From Cybelea sp963824595 (GTDB taxonomy: Bacteria > Vulcanimicrobiota > Vulcanimicrobiia > Vulcanimicrobiales > Vulcanimicrobiaceae): a stretch of 64,000 nt of DNA. A program made the position numbers and the translations under genes. The stretch is from the NCBI GenBank assembly GCA_963824595.1, contig CAWGPY010000002.1, forward strand, positions 1 to 64,000, read 5' to 3'. The notes under the pieces are model-generated. The model was not told the DNA's origin, ran no database searches, and saw only the letters and a list, made by a program, of their open reading frames with translations. This document shows, one piece after another, positions 51,104 through 58,880 of this stretch (position 1 is the first letter of the stretch; every line of letters begins with the position of its first letter).

Positions 51104-51493
51104 ATGGTAACTAAAGTACCTTACCTGCCCAGCGACGCGGAGGTCTACAATCAGGCCGCCTGCCCGTCGCGGCTCGTCCTGGAGCGGATCGCCGACAAGT
51201 GGACCGCCCTGATCATCGGCATCCTGGCGCAGGCCGAATGCCGCCGGTTCAACGAGCTGCGGCGCATGATCGGAGGCATCTCACAGAAGATGCTCACGCA
51301 GACGCTGCGCGATCTGGAGCGCGACGGATTGGTGAAGCGCACGATCTATCCCGAGATCCCTCCGCGCGTGGAGTACGAGCTGACGCCGCTCGGGCACACG
51401 CTCTGCGGGCCGCTCGGCTCGATCACGCAATGGGCCCACGACCATATCGAGGAGGTCAAGCACGCGCAGTCGGAGTTCGATGCGCGCCGTTGA
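51104..51493 (+). CDS. HxlR-family transcriptional regulator
   Basis: 129 residues. The winged helix spans about 20-110: CPSRLVLERIADKWTALIIG, FNELRRMIGGISQKMLTQTL and RDLERDGLVKRTIYPEIPPR fit the family exactly. Cys near the N-terminus (AACPS) may sense oxidants or aldehydes. It faces yceI across about 120 nt. Confidence 0.93.
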   Translation: MVTKVPYLPSDAEVYNQAACPSRLVLERIADKWTALIIGILAQAECRRFNELRRMIGGISQKMLTQTLRDLERDGLVKRTIYPEIPPRVEYELTPLGHTLCGPLGSITQWAHDHIEEVKHAQSEFDARR

Positions 51494-51502
51494 CGCGAGC
51501 AT

Positions 51503-51976
51503 CTACGCCGAGCGAGTAGACCAGCGCGCGATCTCGGCCTCGAGATCCAGTGGCCCGGTCGGCGCGGCGCGTTCGTATTCGCCCCAGCGCTCGCGCGGAA
51601 CCATCCACATCACTTCGAACTCGTTGCCGTCGGGGTCGTAGCCGTAGATCGACTTGGTCGCGCCGTGATCGCTCGCTCCGCTGAGCGCTCCGAGGCGCGC
51701 CAGAGTGGCGCGCGCTTCGCGCAGCGCCTCGATCTCGTCAACCTCCCACGCCAGGTGATAGAGTCCGACGCCGCGCTCGTTGGGGGGCGGCGCGTTCGGG
51801 CCGACGCGGGCGAGGCCCAAGTCGTGATGATTCTCCGACCCCGGCGCACGCATGAAGGCCATCGCCTTGCCCATGCGTGCGACCGTTTCGAAACCCAGTA
51901 CGTCGGAATAAAACGCCAGGCTTCGTTCGACGTCTCGAACCCGCAGCACGGCGTGATTGAGTCTGCGTACTTTCAT
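51503..51976 (-). CDS. VOC-superfamily (glyoxalase/dioxygenase-like) protein
   Basis: 157 residues. Two beta-alpha-beta-beta-beta modules: LNHAVLRVRDVERSLAFYSD, then VGLYHLAWEVDEIEAL and YGYDPDGNEFEVMW. Metal ligands are likely His8, a His of NHHDLGL or LYHLAW, and a Glu of NEFEV. Substrate unknown. Convergent with hxlR and 15 nt downstream of soxR, probably cotranscribed with it. Confidence 0.85.
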   Translation of the reverse strand: MKVRRLNHAVLRVRDVERSLAFYSDVLGFETVARMGKAMAFMRAPGSENHHDLGLARVGPNAPPPNERGVGLYHLAWEVDEIEALREARATLARLGALSGASDHGATKSIYGYDPDGNEFEVMWMVPRERWGEYERAAPTGPLDLEAEIARWSTRSA

Positions 51977-51991
51977 CTTGATCGACCTCTC

Positions 51992-52429
51992 CTAATCATC
52001 GAAGTTCAGAAGTTGCGGGCCCGTCCCATTCGCGGCCAGCTCGTCGTTCGGATTGCGCAGCCAGCACTTGTCGAGCGACAGACACCCGCAGCCGATGCAC
52101 TGGCCCAAGCCGTCGCGCAACGCCGTGAGGCGCGCGATCCGGTCGTCGAGACCGGCCTTCCAGCGGCGCGAAAGCGCGGCCCAGTTTCGCGCGGAGACCG
52201 CGCGGTCGTGCGGCAGCGTGTCCAGGAGCTCTCTGATCTCCGCCAGCGAGATGCCCGCCCGCTGGCCGATCTTGATGACCGCGATTCGGCGAAGCTCGGC
52301 GCGCGCGAAGCGCCGCTGGTTGCCGTCGCTGCGGACGCTGCGGATCAAGCCTTTCGCTTCCCAGAAGTGAATCGTGGAGACCGGAAGGCCGCTGCGTTTG
52401 GCGATGTCGCCGACGGTGAGAAATTCCAT
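51992..52429 (-). CDS. soxR: Redox-sensing MerR-type regulator SoxR
   Basis: 145 residues, normal for SoxR. N-terminal MerR helix-turn-helix (FLTVGDIAKRSGLPVSTIHF), then a dimerisation helix and the [2Fe-2S] site CIGCGCLSLDKC (Cys111, 114, 116, 122). Oxidation of the cluster by redox-cycling drugs or superoxide switches on its target. Its promoter region contains an 18-bp SoxR box shared with the divergent SDR gene. Confidence 0.95.
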   Translation of the reverse strand: MEFLTVGDIAKRSGLPVSTIHFWEAKGLIRSVRSDGNQRRFARAELRRIAVIKIGQRAGISLAEIRELLDTLPHDRAVSARNWAALSRRWKAGLDDRIARLTALRDGLGQCIGCGCLSLDKCWLRNPNDELAANGTGPQLLNFDD

Positions 52430-52441
52430 TACGACCCTTGA

Positions 52442-52459
52442 CCTTAAGTATACTTGAGG
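52442..52459. promoter_or_regulatory. SoxR box
   Basis: CCTTAAGTATACTTGAGG is an 18-bp dyad with a single mismatched pair, very close to the known SoxR site CCTCAAGTTAACTTGAGG. It lies 12 nt before the soxR start and 19 nt before the SDR start. Confidence 0.9.
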
Positions 52460-52478
52460 TTGTAGACTCACTCCCGTT

Positions 52479-53198
52479 ATGGAGTGGTTGCAGAAGGGAC
52501 ACGTCGCGATCGTAACCGGCGGGTCGCGAGGGCTTGGAAAGGCTTTGGCCGGAGAGTTGCTCGATGCGGGGCTGCGCGTCATCGTTGACGGCCGCGACCC
52601 GGACGCGCTCGAGAGCGCGCGCCGCGAGCTGGCGGAGCGCGGCGACGTGGTGGCGATCGCCGGCGACGTCGCCGATTTGGACCACGTGCATGCGCTGGTT
52701 GACGCGGCGCGGCGGGTCGGCCGGCTCGACCTGCTGGTCAACAACGCCTCGACGCTCGGCGCCGTGCCGCTGCCGGCCGTTACGGGCCTGCAACGCGAGA
52801 CGTTCCGCACGCTGTTCGACGTCAACGTCTTCGCCCCGATTCACCTGATCCAACACGCGTTGCCCCTGATGGCGCCGGCCGAAACGAGCACGATCGTGAA
52901 TATAACGTCGGATGCGGGCGTCGAGGCCTATCCCTCGTGGGGCGGCTACGGAGCGACGAAGGCCGCGCTGGAGCACGTGTCGCGCGTGCTCGCCGCCGAG
53001 CTCGAGGGCGCGCAGACGCGCGTGCTCGTGTTCGATCCCGGCGACATGAACACCGACATGCACAGCGACGCCCTGCCCGACGCCGATCCGGCGGAGCTGC
53101 GCGATCCCGTCGATTCCGCTCGCGCGCTGGTTCGCGCGATCGCGGGGATGCGGGGCGGCTACGCGCGGGTGCGCGCCTCCGATCGAGTCCCGGCGTGA
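52479..53198 (+). CDS. Short-chain dehydrogenase/reductase, putative SoxR target
   Basis: 239 residues. Rossmann motif VTGGSRGLGKALAGE, NNAS, and the catalytic Tyr/Lys in YGATKAAL with upstream ITSDAG Ser. Prefers NADP by the GGSRG-type loop (inference). It faces soxR across the SoxR box, so it is likely the redox-induced target, reducing a quinone or carbonyl. queA overlaps its stop by 4 nt. Confidence 0.9.
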   Translation: MEWLQKGHVAIVTGGSRGLGKALAGELLDAGLRVIVDGRDPDALESARRELAERGDVVAIAGDVADLDHVHALVDAARRVGRLDLLVNNASTLGAVPLPAVTGLQRETFRTLFDVNVFAPIHLIQHALPLMAPAETSTIVNITSDAGVEAYPSWGGYGATKAALEHVSRVLAAELEGAQTRVLVFDPGDMNTDMHSDALPDADPAELRDPVDSARALVRAIAGMRGGYARVRASDRVPA

Positions 53199-54196
53199 CG
53201 GCCGCAACCGCGTTCCCCCTCAGCCTGATCGAGGCGACGGAGCCGCCGGAGCACCGGGGCGTCGCGCGCGACGGCGTGCGGATGCTCGTGACCGACGGGC
53301 GAACGCGCACGCACGGGCACGCGCGGTTCTTCGATCTCCCGTCGCTGCTGCGGCCCGGCGATCTTCTGGTCGTCAACGACTCTGCGACCGTGCCCGCGGC
53401 CGTCGTCGCGCGGCGACGCGGCGGCGAGAGCGTGCAACTGCACGTGAGCACGAAGATTGACGAACGCCTCTGGACGGCCGAACCGCGCGGCCGCGTCGCG
53501 GCGGGCGAAACGCTGGCGTTGCCGGGCGGCGCGTCGGCGACGGTGCTCGCGCCGGTCGACTCGGAGCGTTCGCGCGTGTGGTACGTCGCGTTCCGGCTCC
53601 CCGTGCCGATGTATGCGTATCTCGCGGAGCACGGCGCTCCGATCGCGTACGCCTACCTTCATCGCAGCGTTCCCCTGCGCGAGTATCAGACGGTCTTCGC
53701 GCGCACGATCGGATCGTCGGAGATGCCGTCGGCAGCGCGGCCGTTCACCAAGGCCGTGGTTGCGCGCCTGCACGACCGCGGTGTCGAAATCACAACGGTC
53801 ACGCTCCACTGCGGCGTCGCGAGCTTCGAGGCGCCCGAGCGGCCCGGCAGCGAGCGCTTCGCGGTGTCGGGCGAGGCGGCGGCGCGCGTCAACGCCGCGC
53901 GGAGCGAGGGCCGGCGCGTGGTTGCGATCGGGACCACGGTCGTGCGCGCGCTCGAGAGCGCCGCCACCAGCGACGGGATCGTCGCCGCGAGCGGCTGGAC
54001 GGATCTCTTCGTTGATGAGTCTTACCGGCTCAAAGCCGTGGACGCGCTGCTATCGGGCTTCCACGATGCGACCGCGACGCACATGGCGATGCTGCGCGCG
54101 TTTGCGGACGCCGAGCTGCTGGACGACGCCTATGCCGAGGCCGCCGCGGGCGGCTACCGCCGTCACGAGTTCGGCGACGTTCACTTGATCGCGTAA
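53195..54196 (+). CDS. queA: S-adenosylmethionine:tRNA ribosyltransferase-isomerase family protein
   Basis: 333 residues from GTG 53195. QueA adds a SAM-derived ring to 7-aminomethyl-deazaguanine in tRNA to form epoxyqueuosine. Conserved parts: RDGVRMLVTD, FDLPSLLRPGDLLVVNDSAT, FARTIGSSEMPSAARPFTKA, THCG-like TLHCGVASFE and VVAIGTTVVRALES. Somewhat divergent from proteobacterial QueA. Coupled to the SDR gene, placing a tRNA-modification gene under possible SoxR control. Confidence 0.82.
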   Translation: MTAATAFPLSLIEATEPPEHRGVARDGVRMLVTDGRTRTHGHARFFDLPSLLRPGDLLVVNDSATVPAAVVARRRGGESVQLHVSTKIDERLWTAEPRGRVAAGETLALPGGASATVLAPVDSERSRVWYVAFRLPVPMYAYLAEHGAPIAYAYLHRSVPLREYQTVFARTIGSSEMPSAARPFTKAVVARLHDRGVEITTVTLHCGVASFEAPERPGSERFAVSGEAAARVNAARSEGRRVVAIGTTVVRALESAATSDGIVAASGWTDLFVDESYRLKAVDALLSGFHDATATHMAMLRAFADAELLDDAYAEAAAGGYRRHEFGDVHLIA

Positions 54197-54201
54197 AACG
54201 A

Positions 54202-54225
54202 GAGCCCCGCGTGTCCGCGGGGCTC
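54202..54225 (-). terminator. Terminator between convergent queA and sufB
   Basis: GAGCCCCGCG (54202-54211) pairs with CGCGGGGCTC (54216-54225), 10 bp with a 4-nt loop. On the minus strand it is followed by TCGTTTTA, so it best serves sufB. Confidence 0.8.
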
Positions 54226-54250
54226 GAAACGATCGGGGCGGCCTCCGGCT

Positions 54251-55675
54251 TTAGCCGACGGCGCCTTCCATCTCCATTTTGACGAGGCGGTTGAGCTCGA
54301 CGGCGTATTCCATCGGCAGCTCCTTGACGAAGAAGTCGAAGAAGCCGTTGACGATCATCGCGGTCGCGTCCGCCTCGGAGAGCCCGCGGCTCATGGCGTA
54401 GAAGAGCTGCTCCTCGCCGATCTTGCTGACGCTCGCCTCGTGCTCGACGGTCGAGCGCTGCTCGTGAATCTTCATCGTCGGTTTGGTATCGCTCGACGAC
54501 TCTTCGTCCATGATCAGGGCGTCGCAGCGCACGCGCGTCTTCGCGCCGACCGCGCCGGGATGCACCTCGACCAGGCCGCGGTAGGTCGTCTTGCCGCCGT
54601 GCGCGCTCACGCTCTTGTTGGTGACCACCGACGTCGTGCGCGGCGCCACGTGGATCACCTTCGCGCCGGCATCCTGATGCTGACCTTCGCCGGCGAACGC
54701 CATCGAGAGGATCTCGCCGCGCGCGCCCTCGCCCATCAGGTAGATAGAGGGATACTTCATGGTCAGGCGCGAGCCGATGTTGCCGTCCACCCACTCGACC
54801 GTCGCGTTGGCATGCGCGATCGCGCGCTTGGTCACGAGGTTGAAGATGTTCCGATACCAGTTCTGGATCGTCGTGTAGCGGATCGAGGCGCCGTCCAGCG
54901 CGATCAGCTCGACTACCGCCGAGTGCAGTGACGACGTCGAGAATTTCGGTGCGGTGCAGCCCTCGATGTAGTGCACCTTCGCGCCCTTGTCGGCGATGAT
55001 CAGCGTGCGCTCGAACTGGCCCATGTTCTCGGCGTTGATACGGAAGTAGGCCTGGAGCGGCATCGTCACTTCGACGCCCGGCGGCACGTAGATGAACGAC
55101 CCACCCGACCACACGGCCGAGTTGAGCGCGGAGAACTTGTTGTCGCCCGGCGGTATCACCGTCGCGAAATATTTGCGGACGATGTCGGGATATTGCTTGA
55201 TGGCCGTGTCCATGTCGCAGAACAGGACGCCCTGCTCGTCCAGCGCCTTGCTCGTGTTGTGGTAGACCACCTCGGACTCGTACTGCGCCGAAACGCCGGC
55301 CAGGAACTTGCGCTCCGCCTCGGGGATGCCGAGGCGATCGAACGTCCGCTTGATATCCTCGGGGACGTCGTCCCACGACCGTTCGGTCTGATCCGTTGAC
55401 TTCACGAAGTAGTGGATGTCGGCGAAGTCGATCTCACTCAGCAGGGCGCTGTCGCCCCACGTCGGCATCGGCTTGCGGACGAAGAGCTCGTAGGCCTTGA
55501 GCCGGAACTCGCGCATCCACGCCGGCTCGTCCTTCATCGAGCTGATCCGCTCGACGATCTCCCGCGTCAGGCCCTTGTCGGACTTGAAGACGTAGTTTTC
55601 GGGGTCGTGAAAGCCGTGCCGGTACTCTTCAATGAGCTCCGAGGGCGAGACGGCGGTTTGGAGATTTGCTGCCAT
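54251..55675 (-). CDS. sufB: Fe-S cluster scaffold protein SufB
   Basis: 474 residues from ATG 55675. Core of the SUF cluster-assembly machine. Hallmarks: PENYVFKSDKGLTREIVERI, YVPPGVEVTMPLQAYFRINA, GCTAPKFSTSSLHSAVVELI (with the active Cys) and the C-terminal AMSRGLSEADATAMIVNGFF. It appears monocistronic; sufC, sufD and sufS are not in the window. Its promoter lies so close that the mRNA may be nearly leaderless. Confidence 0.95.
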   Translation of the reverse strand: MAANLQTAVSPSELIEEYRHGFHDPENYVFKSDKGLTREIVERISSMKDEPAWMREFRLKAYELFVRKPMPTWGDSALLSEIDFADIHYFVKSTDQTERSWDDVPEDIKRTFDRLGIPEAERKFLAGVSAQYESEVVYHNTSKALDEQGVLFCDMDTAIKQYPDIVRKYFATVIPPGDNKFSALNSAVWSGGSFIYVPPGVEVTMPLQAYFRINAENMGQFERTLIIADKGAKVHYIEGCTAPKFSTSSLHSAVVELIALDGASIRYTTIQNWYRNIFNLVTKRAIAHANATVEWVDGNIGSRLTMKYPSIYLMGEGARGEILSMAFAGEGQHQDAGAKVIHVAPRTTSVVTNKSVSAHGGKTTYRGLVEVHPGAVGAKTRVRCDALIMDEESSSDTKPTMKIHEQRSTVEHEASVSKIGEEQLFYAMSRGLSEADATAMIVNGFFDFFVKELPMEYAVELNRLVKMEMEGAVG

Positions 55676-55684
55676 TGCTCGTTG

Positions 55685-55713
55685 AGCGTACCCCCCGTGG
55701 GCGACATAGTCAA
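55685..55713 (-). promoter_or_regulatory. sigma70 promoter of sufB
   Basis: On the minus strand TTGACT (55708-55713) and TACGCT (55685-55690) are 17 nt apart. Transcription would begin near 55678, only about 3 nt before the sufB ATG at 55675. Confidence 0.55.
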
Positions 55714-55767
55714 GATAGTGCAGTAGGAGCTTAAATATCACCAAGAAAGCAGGCCGCCAGGAAGCCC

Positions 55768-55796
55768 TTTACAGGCGGGGGGTGAGGGGGTATGAT
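55768..55796 (+). promoter_or_regulatory. sigma70 promoter of speD
   Basis: TTTACA (55768-55773) and TATGAT (55791-55796) with an exact 17-nt spacer. Transcription would start near 55803, giving speD a leader of about 280 nt. Confidence 0.65.
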
Positions 55797-55802
55797 TGGC
55801 GC

Positions 55803-56081
55803 TGTTTCCCCTTCGACCACGCGCCTTCGGCGCGCGCTCAGGGCTCCGCGCCTTCGGCGCTACGCCAATCGGAAGGTAGAAGAGGGAGCAAGGGGCCCCC
55901 TGGGGGGTTCACGGTTTTTGGGAGGGCGCGCCCACTCGCGCCATCGCGGCGAGTCGCCCGTGCACCGCTCAAAAGCGCCGGCAAGAGCTCGTCGATGGGT
56001 CGGAGACGTGTCTGCACCGCAGCCGTCAGCCGACGAAGTCCGGAGGTGGGATTCCTCAAGGGTCAAGGAGACCTGACTAAA
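55803..56081 (+). promoter_or_regulatory. Long structured 5' leader of speD
   Basis: No gene is seen in this 279-nt stretch. Two copies of the palindrome GCGCCTTCGGCGC lie at 55821-55833 and 55848-55860 and would form adjacent hairpins. An outer inverted repeat GATTGGCG (55794-55801) / CGCCAATC (55863-55870) encloses both, though its left arm overlaps the -10 box. The remainder has G-runs and an AAGGAG (56065-56070) that serves speD. It could be a polyamine- or SAM-responsive leader, but matches no riboswitch I know. Confidence 0.4.
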
Positions 56082-56492
56082 TTGAAGGCACTGGGCAGGC
56101 ACATCGTGTGCGAACTTTCCGGCTGTCACCCCTCCTTGCTTTCAGACATCAACGGCATCGCCGCCATGATGATTTCGGCTGCCAAGGCCGCGCGCGCCAC
56201 GATCATGGAGAGCGCGTTTCACCGCTTTGAACCCCAAGGCGTCTCCGGGACGGTCATCCTGGCCGAGTCCCACATCTCGATCCACACGTGGCCCGAAAAG
56301 GGTTACGCGGCGATGGATTTTTACACGTGCGGCGACCATACCGACCCCTGGCTCGCTTGCGAGCTTGCGGCTCAGTCGCTGGGAGCGTCGAGCCTGCTTG
56401 CAACCGAGTTCAAGCGAGGCATCGAGAAGAGCGACGGCGAGTTCACGCACGTGCTCAGCCGCAATCACGACGTGCGCGTCCTCACGGCGTAG
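56082..56492 (+). CDS. speD: S-adenosylmethionine decarboxylase proenzyme
   Basis: 136 residues from TTG 56082 (a CTG at 56073 is possible). It self-cleaves between Glu62 and Ser63 in LAESHISIHTWPEKGYAAMD to create its pyruvoyl group. It then makes decarboxylated SAM for spermidine. CELSGC near the start and FYTCGDHTDPW are typical. speE lies 1 kb downstream on the same strand. Confidence 0.93.
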   Translation: MKALGRHIVCELSGCHPSLLSDINGIAAMMISAAKAARATIMESAFHRFEPQGVSGTVILAESHISIHTWPEKGYAAMDFYTCGDHTDPWLACELAAQSLGASSLLATEFKRGIEKSDGEFTHVLSRNHDVRVLTA

Positions 56493-56630
56493 TCGCGATT
56501 ATTTAACCGCCATCATAAGCAATTATCAGCTTTCTCTCAGCTAAATTCGGCAGGCTTGCTGCGTCTGCCGTCCAATTCGTTCTTCTCCAAACGACTCAAT
56601 ATTTTTCGAGTGAGGACACAAATAATTTCC

Positions 56631-57449
56631 ATGCGTTTATCTAGCATTCGAGCCGGCATCGTGGCGACGCTCGCCGCGATCGCGCTGGCGGCTTGCTCCA
56701 GTCAAAACGGCATGCTGCCGTCGTCCTCGAGCGAGGCCGCCCCGGCTTCGACGGATCAGTCGGCCGGAACGGCGCCGACCACGGCCTTGGGCTCGGTCGT
56801 GCCGAAGGGCGCCGCCCACGACGAATCGGCGACCGACGACTCGACGGCGAGCGACGACACGGCGACCGGCGACGCTGCGGTGACGCCCGACGCGCTCAAA
56901 ACGTGCGCGACGACCCCGCCGCAATACCACTGGATACTCAAGGGCGCGTGCCAGACGTTCACGCTGCAGCCCTCGGGCGGACACTTCGCTCTGGGCGAAT
57001 ATCAAAGCATCACGCTCAAGGGATTGATCGGCAAGAACAACCTCAAGAGCCCCGCCAAGATCGCCCTCGCCGACGCGCTCGACAAGAACGGCGACGTGCT
57101 GAAGTATCAGGGCAAGGCTTTCACGCCGTACAAGGGTCAGGGAACCACGTACCTCTATGCCGCGGCCGTCAACCAGGGCACGCAGATCATCAAGCCGGTC
57201 ACCGTCCAGGGCAAGCCGGTGCTCCAGTACGTGATCACCAACGCGAAGGGCTACGGCACCGCAACCGTCTGCGCGGCGGCCGTGCTCACGTTCCCGCGCG
57301 GCAAGCCGGCGAAGTGGACGTCGCTTCCCGGCGGTCCGTTCCAGATCAAGGGCAAGACCGTGACGATCAACCAGTACACCACGCCGTCGGGTGTGGAGCT
57401 GGATCCGAAGATCCCGCTGTACTTCGCGGTCAACTGCTGGAAGCAGTAG
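56631..57449 (+). CDS. Lipoprotein of unknown function between speD and speE
   Basis: 272 residues from ATG 56631. Signal SIRAGIVATLAAIALAACSS, then an acidic Ser/Thr/Asp-rich linker (about 25-85). The folded part has CATTPPQYHWILKGACQTFT, YQSITLKGLIGKNNLKSPAK and a C-terminal GVELDPKIPLYFAVNCW. I do not recognise a family. Terminated by a strong hairpin, so independent of speE. Confidence 0.7.
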   Translation: MRLSSIRAGIVATLAAIALAACSSQNGMLPSSSSEAAPASTDQSAGTAPTTALGSVVPKGAAHDESATDDSTASDDTATGDAAVTPDALKTCATTPPQYHWILKGACQTFTLQPSGGHFALGEYQSITLKGLIGKNNLKSPAKIALADALDKNGDVLKYQGKAFTPYKGQGTTYLYAAAVNQGTQIIKPVTVQGKPVLQYVITNAKGYGTATVCAAAVLTFPRGKPAKWTSLPGGPFQIKGKTVTINQYTTPSGVELDPKIPLYFAVNCWKQ

Positions 57450-57468
57450 CCGGCAGACCGTAAAGCTC

Positions 57469-57498
57469 GAGAACCCCGCCGCACGGCGGGGTTCTCGT
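57469..57498 (+). terminator. Strong intrinsic terminator
   Basis: A perfect stem of 13-14 bp (57469-57481 with 57486-57498) around GCAC, followed by TTTTG. Confidence 0.88.
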
Positions 57499-57526
57499 TT
57501 TGCGCCGCCAATCTAACGGCTGCACT

Positions 57527-58414
57527 ATGCCGAAGACGCAGCGCTGGCACTGGTACGTGGAAGAGTTCTCGCCCGCCGAGCAGCACCATCACGCGATCGA
57601 CGAGCTGTACTATTCGGGGCGTTCGGAGTTCCAGCAGGTCGCCGTCGTGCGCTCGCCGGTGTTCGGCAAGATGCTGATCCTCGACGGCGACACGCAGAGC
57701 TCGCAGGCCGACGAACGGATCTACCACGAGGCGCTCGTGCACCCGGCGCTGGCGGCGGCCGCCGACCGGAGCGAGGTGCTGGTGATCGGCGGCGGCGAGG
57801 GCGCTACGCTGCGCGAGGTGCTGCGCTGCCCCGACGTGGCCCGCTGCACCATGGTCGACATTGACGGGCTGGTGGTCGACCTCTCCAAGCGCCTCTTGCC
57901 GGAATGGTCGGCCGGAGCGTTCGACGACGCGCGCGCCCGGGTCGCGATCGGCGACGCGCTTGCGTTCATGCGCGAACGTGACGAGCGCTACGGCGTGATC
58001 CTCTCGGATCTCACCGAGCCGCTCGAGGATTCGCCGAGCAACCCGCTCTTCAACGACGCGGTGTTCGAGCTGATCAAGTCGCGGCTCGCCGACGGCGGCA
58101 TCTACGTGCTCCAGGCGAGCACCGCGGCGATCCACAACGCCGCGCTGCACTGTAAGATGGCGCGCACGCTGCGCCGCCACTACGCGCACGTCGCCTCGTT
58201 CTCGACGCACGTGCCGGCCTTCGACACCGAGTGGGCGTTCTTGGCGTGCAGCGATCGCGTCGACGTCGCGAGCGTGGATGCGGGTCGCCTCGACGCCTAT
58301 TGCGAGCGCCTGCGCGGCGACAGCCTTTTTTACGATTCGGTGACGCACCGGCGCCTTTTCGCTCTGCCGCTCTACCTCCGGCGGATGCTGGCGGCGGGCG
58401 GGGATACGTTTTAG
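57527..58414 (+). CDS. speE: Spermidine synthase (polyamine aminopropyltransferase)
   Basis: 295 residues from ATG 57527. It transfers the aminopropyl group of decarboxylated SAM to putrescine. FGKMLILDGDTQSSQADERI, VLVIGGGEGATLREVLR and MVDIDGLVVDLSK are the binding motifs; YGVILSDLTEPLEDSPSNPL supplies catalytic Asp. Uses the SpeD product made upstream. Confidence 0.94.
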   Translation: MPKTQRWHWYVEEFSPAEQHHHAIDELYYSGRSEFQQVAVVRSPVFGKMLILDGDTQSSQADERIYHEALVHPALAAAADRSEVLVIGGGEGATLREVLRCPDVARCTMVDIDGLVVDLSKRLLPEWSAGAFDDARARVAIGDALAFMRERDERYGVILSDLTEPLEDSPSNPLFNDAVFELIKSRLADGGIYVLQASTAAIHNAALHCKMARTLRRHYAHVASFSTHVPAFDTEWAFLACSDRVDVASVDAGRLDAYCERLRGDSLFYDSVTHRRLFALPLYLRRMLAAGGDTF

Positions 58415-58445
58415 CCGGGCGAAACGTCGGGACGGGAGAACAGAG

Positions 58446-58880
58446 ATGACGATCGATTTTTCGCACGCGCCGCACGCCTGGGAGAAGGAGAAGAGCAACT
58501 TCGTCGCCCTGCTGGATTTGAAGCTCGAGGAGGTCGAGCGCGGCCGGGCGGTGATGCGCATGCCCTACCGTCCCGAGATCACCAACGGCACGGGCGCCGT
58601 GCACGGCGGGGCGATCGTCAGCCTTTGCGACACCGTCTTCTACGTCGCGCTCGCGTCAATCTACGGTCGCGATCAGGACACGACGACGGTGGCGCTGCAG
58701 TGCAACTTCCTGGCCCCCGCGCTGCCTCCGCACGACCTCGTCGCCGAGGCGAAAGTCTTACGCGCGGGCCGGCGGATCGTCTATGGCGAGGTGTACGTCC
58801 GCAGCGGCGACAAGATCGTGGCGCACGCGACGCTCGATTTCCTCAACACGTACCCCGAAGAGAAGCCCAAGAAGGCGTGA
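58446..58880 (+). CDS. PaaI-type hotdog thioesterase
   Basis: 144 residues. NGTGAVHGGAIVSLCDTVFY with the catalytic Asp and the VALQCNFLAPALPPHDLVAE block fit the family, which hydrolyses acyl-CoA thioesters. Its stop overlaps the gcvT GTG by 4 nt, so it belongs to the glycine cleavage operon by position; a functional link is unknown. Confidence 0.88.
   Translation: MTIDFSHAPHAWEKEKSNFVALLDLKLEEVERGRAVMRMPYRPEITNGTGAVHGGAIVSLCDTVFYVALASIYGRDQDTTTVALQCNFLAPALPPHDLVAEAKVLRAGRRIVYGEVYVRSGDKIVAHATLDFLNTYPEEKPKKA

Noticed and set aside
55803..56081. Known SAM or preQ1 riboswitch in the speD leader
   Set aside because: The leader does not show the conserved cores of those classes as far as I can tell by eye.
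58414..58877. Glycine riboswitch upstream of gcvT
   Set aside because: gcvT overlaps the thioesterase gene, and only 31 nt separate that from speE; there is no room.
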